Assembly: GCA_009379925.1 (NCBI GenBank)
Contig: WHSU01000001.1
Coordinates: forward strand, 62,001 to 126,000
Direction of reading: 5' to 3'
Source of the DNA: Dehalococcoidia bacterium
Lineage (GTDB): Bacteria > Chloroflexota > Dehalococcoidia > UBA2979
Length of the DNA: 64,000 nt
Shown: piece after piece, positions 24,273-32,957 of the stretch
How positions within the stretch are numbered: position 1 is the first letter of the stretch
Layout of the letters: every line of letters begins with the position of its first letter
Translations under genes and position numbers: made by a program
Notes under the pieces: generated by a model
Seen by the model: only the letters and a program-made list of their open reading frames with translations
Told to the model about the DNA's origin: nothing
Databases searched by the model: none

Positions 24273-24881
24273 ATGCCGGCAAAGTTCACCGATGTAGAGG
24301 CCGCGGCAAAGCGCGAGGAAATCCTCACCGCGGTCGCCCCCCTGTTCGCGGACCGCGGATACGAGAACACCACGGTTGCCGACCTGGAAGAGGCGACCGG
24401 ATTGAGCCGGGGCGGCATCTTCTTCCACTTCCCCAGCAAACGCGAGCTCTACCTGGGCGCGATCCGGCACACCTATATGGAGACCGCCCCGGTGCTCCGC
24501 GCCGCTGCGCTCGCCGGCCGCGACGTGCGCGACGTGATGATGCGCACCTTCGAGGCGTTCCTGGAAGAGACCTGCGCCCACCCTCAGTATCAGCTCTTCA
24601 TGCAGCAGATCCGCCTCCAACGCGGCTCACAGCCTGACCTGGTGGAACTGTACCGCGAGATGGACGCGCTGCAGTACGCCTACTACGCCCGTATCTGCGT
24701 CGACCTCCAGGAGCGCGGCCTGATGAACAAGGACGTGGACCCGGAAGCGGCGGCGCGCGTCTATGCCAGCATCGTGGAGCGGCTGCACGAGCTGAGCCGG
24801 GACGCCCCGCCTGACGAACTCGCGGAGCACGCGCGGCGCGCGTTCGAGGTGCTCGCCCAGGGGGTGCAGCCGGCCCAGTAA
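24273..24881 (+). CDS. TetR family transcriptional regulator
   Basis: A 202-residue regulator. Residues about 10-55 are the TetR HTH (EEILTAVAPLFADRGYENTTVADL, with the recognition part LSRGGIFFHFPSKRELY); the rest is a ligand-binding helical domain. ATG 24273 is chosen with GGGAG 5 bases upstream; the long upstream extension has no family content. It precedes NhaA on the same strand and diverges from the ABC operon, either of which could be its target. Confidence 0.9.
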   Translation: MPAKFTDVEAAAKREEILTAVAPLFADRGYENTTVADLEEATGLSRGGIFFHFPSKRELYLGAIRHTYMETAPVLRAAALAGRDVRDVMMRTFEAFLEETCAHPQYQLFMQQIRLQRGSQPDLVELYREMDALQYAYYARICVDLQERGLMNKDVDPEAAARVYASIVERLHELSRDAPPDELAEHARRAFEVLAQGVQPAQ

Positions 24882-24959
24882 ACGGCCTCCGGCTCCCGCC
24901 GCTACACTGCTGAGACAACATGGCCGCGCGAGCCGCGGCGGGACCGACGATGGAGTGCC

Positions 24960-26315
24960 ATGACCTCTGCCGGGGCGCGAGCCTCTGACAGCAGCGCGCG
25001 AGCCGACCGGATCGTCAGACCCATCCAGCAGTTCATTGCCACCGAGTCGGCGGGCGGCATCGTCCTCCTCGCTGCCGCGCTGCTCGCCCTCGGTTGGGCG
25101 AACTCGCCATGGTCGGACGCCTACCACCGCCTGATCGAGCAGCACATCATCGTCGACCTGGGCTTCTACCGCCTCGACGAGTCGCTCCACTTCTGGGTTA
25201 ACGACGGGGCGATGGTCATCTTCTTCTTCGTGGTGGGGCTCGAGATCAAACGCGAGGCCGCCATCGGAGAGCTGGCGAGCCTCCGCCGCGTGATGGTCCC
25301 GCTCTTCGCGGCGCTCGGCGGCATGTTGGTGCCGGTGCTGCTGTTCCTGCTGGTCGTGGGCTTCGGCGCCGACGCCAAGGGCTGGGGCATCCCGATGGCG
25401 ACCGACATCGCCTTCGCCATGGGCGTGCTGGCGCTGCTGGGTCCGCGCATCCCCACGGGCCTGAAGGTGCTTCTGCTGGCCATCGCCATCGTGGACGACA
25501 TCGGCGCGATCCTCGTGATCGCGATCTTCTACTCGGGCACCATCGAATTGATGCCGATCGCCGTGGGACTCGGGATGCTAGCAGCGGCGGCGGTGCTCCG
25601 CGAGATGCGTGTCTGGTACATCCCGACGTACGTGGTGCTCGGCATCTTCGCATGGATGGCGATCGTGAAGTCCGGCGTCCACCCCACGCTGGTGGGCGTT
25701 GCCTTCGGGCTGCTCACTCCCTGGGAGGGCGGGTATCGCCTGGGTGAGTTCGTCGAGCGCGCCCAGCCCGTCCTGGACCGCGTCACCGCTCGGCACCAGG
25801 CGCGGACTGAGGCCGCCGAGCGCACGCAAGGCGAGGCGCACGGCGACGTCGACCAGTTGCGGGTGCTCGGGTCGCTCAGCCGGCGGACGATCTCGCCGCT
25901 CGACCTCCTCGAACGCGAGTTGCACGTGGTGGTCGCCTTCGTGATCGTGCCGGTGTTCGCCTTCGCGAACGCAGGCGTACCCCTCGGCGGCGGCGTGGTC
26001 GGCGATGCGGCCGGCTCACCAGTCACCTGGGGCATCGCGCTTGGCCTTGTCGTGGGCAAGCCGCTGGGCATCATGCTTGGGACCTGGCTCGTCGTGCGGG
26101 GCGGCGCGTCGCTCCCGCGAGGGGTGCGGTGGCGGTCGCTGCTGGGCGTCTCGATGCTCGGCGGCATCGGGTTCACCGTCTCACTGCTGATCGCGGACCT
26201 GTCGTACGTGGATGAAAGCCTGCTGACACAGGCGAAGATCGGGATCATGGTCGCGTCGTTCGCCGCCGGCATCGCCGGATACGCCGTCCTTCAGTACACG
26301 GAGCGGGGCCACTAG
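24960..26315 (+). CDS. nhaA: Na+/H+ antiporter NhaA
   Basis: A 451-residue antiporter with about 12 membrane segments exporting Na+ in exchange for H+. Hallmarks are ESAGGIVLLAAALLAL, PMATDIAFAMGVLALLG and the ion-binding Asp pair in IAIVDDIGAI. It is longer than E. coli NhaA mainly through a hydrophilic loop rich in Arg and Glu (ARHQARTEAAERTQGEA) in the middle. GGAG lies just upstream of the ATG. A TACACT -10-like box is at 24903-24908. Confidence 0.95.
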   Translation: MTSAGARASDSSARADRIVRPIQQFIATESAGGIVLLAAALLALGWANSPWSDAYHRLIEQHIIVDLGFYRLDESLHFWVNDGAMVIFFFVVGLEIKREAAIGELASLRRVMVPLFAALGGMLVPVLLFLLVVGFGADAKGWGIPMATDIAFAMGVLALLGPRIPTGLKVLLLAIAIVDDIGAILVIAIFYSGTIELMPIAVGLGMLAAAAVLREMRVWYIPTYVVLGIFAWMAIVKSGVHPTLVGVAFGLLTPWEGGYRLGEFVERAQPVLDRVTARHQARTEAAERTQGEAHGDVDQLRVLGSLSRRTISPLDLLERELHVVVAFVIVPVFAFANAGVPLGGGVVGDAAGSPVTWGIALGLVVGKPLGIMLGTWLVVRGGASLPRGVRWRSLLGVSMLGGIGFTVSLLIADLSYVDESLLTQAKIGIMVASFAAGIAGYAVLQYTERGH

Positions 26316-26395
26316 GGACCCCGAGCCACCGAGCTGCTCCCAGAGCCCGAAGAGGGCGTGGCCGCCACGACGCGCTGACGCCTTCTCCGGGGGAC

Positions 26396-26426
26396 TTGAC
26401 TTCAAGCGCACTTCAAGCCCTAGGTT
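26396..26426 (+). promoter_or_regulatory. Promoter with 19-base spacer upstream of the Rieske gene
   Basis: TTGACT (26396-26401) and TAGGTT (26421-26426) are 19 bases apart, the overlong spacing typical of promoters activated by MerR-family regulators. The spacer carries ACTTCAAG twice (starting 26399 and 26410) and CTTGA-ct-TCAAG as an inverted repeat. No MerR gene is in the window. A second possible -10, TATCCT, is at 26434-26439. Confidence 0.4.
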
Positions 26427-26490
26427 CCCTTCGTATCCTCGGTGTACGAGGGTGAGCAGCCGCGGCGTGACGGCCGACGAGGGGGCACCG

Positions 26491-28254
26491 ATGACGACGA
26501 CGACAGGAAGAACCGCCACGGGCGGATTCGTCCGTGTGAGCACGCTCGAGGACCTGGAGCGCAGCCAGCCGAAGGTCGTGGCCGCTGGCGGACGCACCAT
26601 CGTGCTGTTCGTCGTGGACGGGCAGGTCTACGCGCTGGACAACCGTTGTCCCCACATGGGCTTCCCATTGAGCAAGGGCACGGTGCGGGACGGCATCCTC
26701 ACGTGCCACTGGCACCACGCACGCTTCGACCTCGCCGGCGGGTGCACGTTCGACCCCTTCGCCGACGACGTGCCGCATTTCCGCGCGGAGGTGCGCGACG
26801 GCGACGTGTGGCTGGACCCGCGGCCGGTCGAGCGCGACCGCCGCGGCCACTGGCTGCACAAGCTGGATGAGGGTCTGGAGCAGAACATCCGGCTGGTGCT
26901 GGCGAAGTCCGTGATCGGCCTGAGCGAGCTGGACGAGACCTCACCGCTGCTGGAGCGGGCGGCGCTCTTCGGGACACGCAACCGCGCCTCGGGCTGGAGC
27001 GCCGGGCTGTCAATCCTCACGGCGATGGGCAACGTGCAACCGCACCTCGATGCGGGAGACCGGCCTCGGGCGCTCTACCACGGCCTGGTCCACGTCGCCC
27101 GCGACACCGAGGGCCAGCCGCCGGACTTCGACCTGGAGCCGCTTGCCACCACCGAGACGCGGCCCGAGGTCTACCGGGCATGGTTCCGACGCTTCATCGA
27201 GACGCGGTCGGCCGAGCCGGCGGAGCGCTGTCTGCGGACGGCCATCCGCGTCGGGCTGACGGCACCACAGGTGGCGGACATGCTCTTCGCCGCGGCGACC
27301 GACCACCTCTTCCTCGGTGAGGGGCACGCGCTGGACTTCGCCAATAAGGCGTTCGAGTTGCTCGACCTCATCGGCTGGGAGCACGCCGAGGACGTCCTGC
27401 CCAGCTTGATCGGCCCGATGGTGCGCGCCGAGCGCATGGAGGAGACGTCCGCGTGGCAGCATCCGGTGGACCTTCCGACGCTGCTCGCGCAAACCTTCGC
27501 GGAGCTAGACACGATCATCGAGGGCGCCCCTTCACCCCCGGAGGGCTGGCAGGGCCACCGCGAGCTGGCGGAGACCATCCTGGACGCGGAGCCGGACGTA
27601 TCGCTGCGGGCGATGCTCGATGCGGCGCGCGCGGGCGTCCCGCTCGTGGAGCTGGCGGCGACGGTCGCCTACGCAGCGGCACGCCGGCCGGTGCACTTCC
27701 ACGTCTCCAACGAGTTCGGCGACTGGGACACCATCCACCACACCTTCACCTACACGAATGCGGTGGACCAGGCGATGCGTCGCGCGCCCAGCAGCGAGCT
27801 GTCCCGCGCCATCTTCGACGGCGCGATGTCGGTCTACCTCGAGCGCTTCCTGAATGTGCCGAAGCAGCCGATCCCGCGGCCCGCTGCGCCACCGCCGGAG
27901 CGCGCACAGGTGCTCGACGCCTTCGACAGGCAGCAGCAAGTGGACGAGACCGCACAATTGGTGGCGGACCAACTGGCCGGCGGGCGCCACTCGGAAGTGC
28001 TGGCGACGCTGGGCCACGCCCTGCTCCGTGAAGACGCGGGCTTCCACCAGTTCCAGATCTACGAGGCGGCCGTGTGTCAGTACGGGAACTTCGCCGGGAG
28101 GCCCGAGGGCGACCACGTGCTCATTGGCGCCGCGCGCTTCCTCACTGCCCACGCGCCCACCGTGCGCTCGGTCGAGCAGACGTACGACATCGCGGCACGA
28201 TTGCATCGAGGCGAAGCGCTCTACGGCGAGGAAGAAGCCGCGGAGCCGGTCTGA
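26491..28254 (+). CDS. Rieske [2Fe-2S] domain fused to a large His-rich helical domain
   Basis: 587 residues from the ATG with GAGGGGG upstream (an in-frame GTG at 26452 is possible). Residues about 10-105 are a Rieske ferredoxin-like domain: RCPHMGFPLS and CHWHHARFD give the C-x-H and C-x2-H cluster ligands. The remaining roughly 470 residues are predicted mostly helical, with His/Glu-rich patches such as YHGLVHVARD, ATDHLFLGEGHALDFANK, HFHVSNEFGDWDTIHHTF and GFHQFQIYEA. I do not recognise this domain with confidence; a questin-oxidase-like relation is possible. An electron-transfer-fed oxidase is one hypothesis. Confidence 0.8.
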   Translation: MTTTTGRTATGGFVRVSTLEDLERSQPKVVAAGGRTIVLFVVDGQVYALDNRCPHMGFPLSKGTVRDGILTCHWHHARFDLAGGCTFDPFADDVPHFRAEVRDGDVWLDPRPVERDRRGHWLHKLDEGLEQNIRLVLAKSVIGLSELDETSPLLERAALFGTRNRASGWSAGLSILTAMGNVQPHLDAGDRPRALYHGLVHVARDTEGQPPDFDLEPLATTETRPEVYRAWFRRFIETRSAEPAERCLRTAIRVGLTAPQVADMLFAAATDHLFLGEGHALDFANKAFELLDLIGWEHAEDVLPSLIGPMVRAERMEETSAWQHPVDLPTLLAQTFAELDTIIEGAPSPPEGWQGHRELAETILDAEPDVSLRAMLDAARAGVPLVELAATVAYAAARRPVHFHVSNEFGDWDTIHHTFTYTNAVDQAMRRAPSSELSRAIFDGAMSVYLERFLNVPKQPIPRPAAPPPERAQVLDAFDRQQQVDETAQLVADQLAGGRHSEVLATLGHALLREDAGFHQFQIYEAAVCQYGNFAGRPEGDHVLIGAARFLTAHAPTVRSVEQTYDIAARLHRGEALYGEEEAAEPV

Positions 28255-28294
28255 GCGCAGGGCGCGACGTCAGACCAGCCGGCGAAGGATCGGC

Positions 28295-30028
28295 CTACTG
28301 GACGGCGTCGAACTCGGCGGACTCGCGTGACACCTCGGCTTCGTCGGCGGAGCCCGGCGTCAGACCCGGTCGCGCGAAGAGGGCGCCACCCGGCTCGACG
28401 AAGACCGCGTCATAGCGCCGGTCGTTCCGCAGGGTGGCAAGTAACTCGCTGCAACACTGCCCGGGCACGAAGACGTAGTCGAAGCCCTCGAAGCGCTGCG
28501 CCCAGCGTTCCAGGCAACGGGGCGCCTCGCCGCTGCACCCCCACGCCAGCCAGTGCGCGTAGGCGTGCTCCTCGAACGAGCCCGGGAGCCATTCCTGCCC
28601 CTGGGGTGTCGCCAGGCTGACCCGGCCCGTCAGCGCGGGCAGCCACTCGGCCGGCCGGTCGACGTACCAATCGTCCGAGGGGAGTACGAGGATCTGTGCG
28701 GACTCAGGTGTCGCCCGCTCCACTCGTTCGATCGCGTGCACCTGGGCGACCGAAAGCGCCTGCAGGAAGTCGCCCTCGCGACCCTGACCCGGCCCCACGA
28801 CCAGACCGGAGCCGAGGAGCACCATGACGCCCGCCACCAGGAACGTGGTGAGCGAGAAGCGGACTCCCTGCAGGACCGCCTGTCCCTCGAGTTGCTCACC
28901 GAGCCAGGCAAGCCACCACCGCACCTCGATGGCCGCGCCGCCCACGAGTAGTGCCATGGGGACGATCACGAAGGTGGGCGCAGCGCGCGTGCCGATGAGG
29001 ACGATGGAGGCCCACCACACCGGCAGCAGCAACGAGCCACGCCCCAGCGCCACGCCGAACCCCAGCAGCGCGAGCAGCCAGAAGACCGGGAAAAGCGGTT
29101 CGCTGGTCATCTCCGGGTTCTGGAGGTAGTCCCACAGCCCACCGGCGCCCAGCGAGCCCTGGGAGAGCATCGTGCCGCCGGACTCCATCGCCGCCAGGAA
29201 GGGCGAGAGTCCGTGCCGGATCAGGACGAGGCCCCACCACGGCGCCGTGAGGGCCACCGTACCGAGCCCGAACAGCGCGACGCCGGTGACGCCGAACCGG
29301 CTGCGTCCACGCCAGAGCAGGAACACGGGCACGCTCGTCGCCAGGAACCAGGCGGTCTCCAGGTGGCTCAGCACGGTGAGGGCAGAGCAGACAGTCGCCC
29401 AGAGCAGCATCCACCTCGAACGTTGCTGCAAGGCACGGTCGAGGAAGTACAGCGCCATCAGCGCGACGAAGAGGCCCGGCGCGCGGGTGACTCCGCCGCC
29501 CATGATGAGCCACAGGAAGGCGCGAGGCACGCAAGCGAACGTCAGCCCGGCGGCGACCGCGGCCACCAGCGAGCCGAACAGCGACCGCGCGAGCAGGAAC
29601 ACGGCGAGCACGGTGAGCACGCTGAACACCAGCGGCACCAGCCGGAAGACCTGTTCCAGGTCCAGCGGCAACAGGTGGTCGCTCAGCGCGGCGACGTAGA
29701 TGCCGAACGGTGGATAGCTGAAAGGGATGTCGCCGCCGTTGTAGGAGGTGAACTCGGGCAACCCGTACCGGCTCGCCTGCACGTCCCGCGCCATCGCGTA
29801 GAACAGGCCACCGTCGTTCAGCGGGAACTCCGAGCGCATCAGGTGGCGCAACCGCACCGCGGCCGCAAGCGTGGCGACGAACAGCACGGCGCCATCGAAC
29901 GCGGTAGGGCGTACGGCGATGCGCGCCCGAAGCGCCTCCATGACACGCTTCCACGCGGACGCCTCATCAACGTGCGCCGCTGCCCGCTCGCCGGGCACCG
30001 TCGTTCGTGGGACGGTGTGTTCCGCCAT
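28295..30028 (-). CDS. GT39/PMT-like integral membrane glycosyltransferase
   Basis: A 577-residue protein with an amphipathic N-terminus and about 11-13 membrane segments, followed by a soluble C-terminal domain from about residue 420. The first external loop holds SEFPLNDGGLFYAMARD, resembling the acidic catalytic loop of polyprenol-phosphate-dependent mannosyl- or arabinosyltransferases. It would transfer sugars outside the membrane, perhaps to lipid or protein. It lies 304 bases downstream of treY on the same strand, so it may be a separate unit. Confidence 0.65.
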   Translation of the reverse strand: MAEHTVPRTTVPGERAAAHVDEASAWKRVMEALRARIAVRPTAFDGAVLFVATLAAAVRLRHLMRSEFPLNDGGLFYAMARDVQASRYGLPEFTSYNGGDIPFSYPPFGIYVAALSDHLLPLDLEQVFRLVPLVFSVLTVLAVFLLARSLFGSLVAAVAAGLTFACVPRAFLWLIMGGGVTRAPGLFVALMALYFLDRALQQRSRWMLLWATVCSALTVLSHLETAWFLATSVPVFLLWRGRSRFGVTGVALFGLGTVALTAPWWGLVLIRHGLSPFLAAMESGGTMLSQGSLGAGGLWDYLQNPEMTSEPLFPVFWLLALLGFGVALGRGSLLLPVWWASIVLIGTRAAPTFVIVPMALLVGGAAIEVRWWLAWLGEQLEGQAVLQGVRFSLTTFLVAGVMVLLGSGLVVGPGQGREGDFLQALSVAQVHAIERVERATPESAQILVLPSDDWYVDRPAEWLPALTGRVSLATPQGQEWLPGSFEEHAYAHWLAWGCSGEAPRCLERWAQRFEGFDYVFVPGQCCSELLATLRNDRRYDAVFVEPGGALFARPGLTPGSADEAEVSRESAEFDAVQ

Positions 30029-30332
30029 CTAGCCTGCCGTGAGGCGCGGGGGTGCGGTCTGCACGCTGGGCCGCTCGATCCCTCTGCGTACGGGGCGATG
30101 ATCGAAGCGGTGACGTCCCGCACCCGTGAAAACGGTCACTACCGCGTTCCAAGATATGTCGGGATCGCTGGCGAACTAGTAAGAGGGACTCATTCCAGTC
30201 TTGCGGATATCTATCAACCGATCCCCGCCGTCCGGCGCCTGCGGACACTCCCAGGCGATCGGTATCACGAGCGGCTGACGGGGCTGCGGAAGGCCTCGTT
30301 GCGGCGCGCGCCGACCTCGGAAGGTCCTCTCC
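30029..30332. other. Gap between treY and the GT39-like gene
   Basis: 304 bases with no convincing reading frame. It is locally less GC-rich near 30120-30225 (for example ttgcggatatctatcaacc), as expected for a promoter of the GT39-like gene, but no clear -35/-10 pair and no terminator after treY can be named. Confidence 0.4.
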
Positions 30333-32957
30333 CTACCGCTCGGCGAGGAGCATCGCGACGGGGAAGGGCCCGAGGACCCCATCGAGCGATACGCGGCCGG
30401 CGGGGTCGATCGCGGCACCGGTGAAGGCGTCGCGCCAGCGGGGCGGGGACACGTTGCCGGGTAGGCGGAGGGACGTGTCGCCCCACATCGGTTGCCAGAA
30501 CGAGCCCCGTCCCACCCTGCCCGCGCCGCTCTCGGTGAGCAGGCCGCCCGGCAGGCGGGGCACGGCCACGATGCAATCGAGGTCGCCCCGGCGCCGCAGG
30601 AACGCGATCGCGTGCTCCCTGCGCTCGCCATCGACGGCCAGCGGCTCGTAGGAGCCTCCGACGAACAGCGGCGCCAGGTCGCGGCGCACGCGCAGGCCGC
30701 GCGCGAGCACGAAGCACTTCACCGCGCCGTCCCGCCACGCCTCGAGCAGCCGCGGCGCGAGGTGTTCACGCGCCGCATCACCCGTGGGGCCGTCCTCGAG
30801 CGCGGGGCGGAGCCGGTCCAGCAGCGCGCGCCGAAGGCCGAAGTCGACCGGCCGGCGGTTGTCCGGGTCGACCAGGCTGAAGTCCCACAGCTCGTTGCCC
30901 TGGTAGGTGTCGGTGACGCCCGGCGACGCCAGCCGTAGCACGACCTGCGCGAGCGAGTTCACCGCCCCGAGGTGCGCGACCCGCGCCTGCAACCCCGCCA
31001 GCGCCTCCACCAGTGGTGAGGGCGCGGCCAGCGCGCGTCCCACGAGCGTCCTCACTGCCCGTTCGTAGCTCTCGTCCACGTCTTCCCACTCCGTGCGCTC
31101 ACCCGCCTCACGCAACGCCTTCACGAGGTAGTCCTGGAGCCGCGTCACGAAATCGTCCGCGCCGCCGAGCGCCGGTGTCATGCCGTGGGGGTCCGTCGCG
31201 AGCAGTGTCTGCACGAACAGGTACACGTCGTCCGGGTGGATCCGGCGTGGCAGCTGTCGCTGCAACGGCTCCAGCGCCTCCGTCGCCCGGCGCCAGGCCT
31301 CCGCCCACGCCTCCGGCAGTTCCGAGAGCGCCACGAGGCGGGCACGGGCGTCCTCGCCGCGCTTGTGGTCGTGCGTGGCCGTCGAGAGCATCGTGCTGGG
31401 CGATCGTTCGGCGCGGCGCTGCTGGCGGCGGTGGAAGGATTCGACCGACTCGCCGAAGCGCTCCGGGTCGCCGCCCACTTCGTTGAGGGCCAGCAGGCGT
31501 CGGTAGCGATAGAAGGCGCGGTCCTCCAGGCCCTTCGCCTGCACCGCCGGCATGATCTGCTGGAGCCACATCACGACCTCCCGAGCGGCGCCATTCGGGG
31601 GGTCCGCGAGCAGTCGAGCCACGCGCTCCAGGGCCTCGGTGTCCGCACCCTCGAGCCGGCGCGCGTGCGACAGGGCGTCATCGAGCACCGCCCCCGCGCG
31701 CGGGTCGGTCTGGGGTTCGCGGTGGTAGGTGCGGTAGACGGCGATACGCGGCAGGAGCGCACGGAGCGCATCGACGAAACGCGCCTCCGAGACCGCGCCG
31801 CCGTCCACCTCGGCCGCGGCCGCGTGCAGACGGCGCGCGAGCGTCTCGAACTGGCCGGCCAGCGGGCCCTCGACGACATCCGCGCGGCACTCGTCCGCCA
31901 CCGCCTCGTACGAGGCCTCCCGCCCGCTGGCCTCACGGTATATGCGCTCGAACGCCTCCGCGTGCTCGGCGGCGACCAGAACGCGGGTGCCCTCGTTCAT
32001 GAAGTCATAGCCGGTGCTGCCGTCGCAGTCCCACGCGTCTGGCAGCGGCTCGTCCGCCTGGAGGACCTTCTCCAGCACGACGTACGCCTCGGCTGCTCCG
32101 GATGCGGCGAGGGCTGCCTGCAGGCGTTCGAGGTAGCCCTGCGGGTCGAAGAGGCCGTCCGGGTGGTCGATGCGGACGCCATGCACCGAGCCGTCCCGCA
32201 CCAGGCGCAGGACGAGCCGGTGTGCCAGGTCGAACACCTCGGGGTCCTCGGTGTGAATGCCGATCAGCTCATCGATGGCGAAGAACCGACGGTAGTTCAC
32301 ATCCCGCTTCGCGGTGCGCCAGTGGCCCAGGCGGTAGTGCTGCTCTCGCAGCAGCGCACGCACCGCTTCCTGGCTGCGTGGGGCGCCCGAGGCGCGCCAT
32401 GCCTCCAGGCTGGGCGGGCTCACCGGGAGCCGGTGGTCGAAGTAGCAGAGCCAGGCTTGCGTCCCATCCACCTCGAGCGCCACTTCCCCGCGTTCGAGGG
32501 CGGCGTCGAGGGTGTCTCCAAGGATCGGGAGCAGCACCTTGTTGCGGAGCGCCGGATCGGGGGGCGTCCAGTCGATGTCAAAGATCCGCGCGTGCGGCGA
32601 CGTGCGACCATGTCGCAGCACGTCCTCCCAGTAGCGGTTCCCGGCGCCGGCCGCGATACCCATGTGGTTGGGCACGATGTCGACGATCTGCCCGAGGCCA
32701 GCCGCCTGCTGAGCCTGCACCAGGCCCGTGTACGCCTCCTGCCCCCCGAACTCTGGTTCGAGGCGTGTCGGGTCGGTCACGTCGTAGCCGTGCGTGCTCC
32801 CGGGCGCCGCCGTGGTGATGGGTGAGAGGTAAAGGTGCGTGACACCGAGGTCGGCGAGGTACGGGACCACCGCGCGAGCGTCGTCGAAGGTGAACCCGCG
32901 GTGAAGCTGTAGGCGGTACGTGCTGGCGAGGGTCGGCGCGGGAGGACGGCCGGTCAC
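30333..32957 (-). CDS. treY: Maltooligosyltrehalose synthase TreY
   Basis: An 874-residue GH13 enzyme that isomerises the reducing-end linkage of malto-oligosaccharides to a trehalose linkage. The family-specific start STYRLQLHRGFTFDDAR, the catalytic nucleophile D264 in GVRIDHPDG and the acid/base E296 in VLEKVLQ are present. GTG 32957 overlaps the treZ stop as GTGA; the upstream frame is the antisense-like extension of treZ. Last gene of the glycogen/trehalose operon. Confidence 0.95.
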   Translation of the reverse strand: MTGRPPAPTLASTYRLQLHRGFTFDDARAVVPYLADLGVTHLYLSPITTAAPGSTHGYDVTDPTRLEPEFGGQEAYTGLVQAQQAAGLGQIVDIVPNHMGIAAGAGNRYWEDVLRHGRTSPHARIFDIDWTPPDPALRNKVLLPILGDTLDAALERGEVALEVDGTQAWLCYFDHRLPVSPPSLEAWRASGAPRSQEAVRALLREQHYRLGHWRTAKRDVNYRRFFAIDELIGIHTEDPEVFDLAHRLVLRLVRDGSVHGVRIDHPDGLFDPQGYLERLQAALAASGAAEAYVVLEKVLQADEPLPDAWDCDGSTGYDFMNEGTRVLVAAEHAEAFERIYREASGREASYEAVADECRADVVEGPLAGQFETLARRLHAAAAEVDGGAVSEARFVDALRALLPRIAVYRTYHREPQTDPRAGAVLDDALSHARRLEGADTEALERVARLLADPPNGAAREVVMWLQQIMPAVQAKGLEDRAFYRYRRLLALNEVGGDPERFGESVESFHRRQQRRAERSPSTMLSTATHDHKRGEDARARLVALSELPEAWAEAWRRATEALEPLQRQLPRRIHPDDVYLFVQTLLATDPHGMTPALGGADDFVTRLQDYLVKALREAGERTEWEDVDESYERAVRTLVGRALAAPSPLVEALAGLQARVAHLGAVNSLAQVVLRLASPGVTDTYQGNELWDFSLVDPDNRRPVDFGLRRALLDRLRPALEDGPTGDAAREHLAPRLLEAWRDGAVKCFVLARGLRVRRDLAPLFVGGSYEPLAVDGERREHAIAFLRRRGDLDCIVAVPRLPGGLLTESGAGRVGRGSFWQPMWGDTSLRLPGNVSPPRWRDAFTGAAIDPAGRVSLDGVLGPFPVAMLLAER

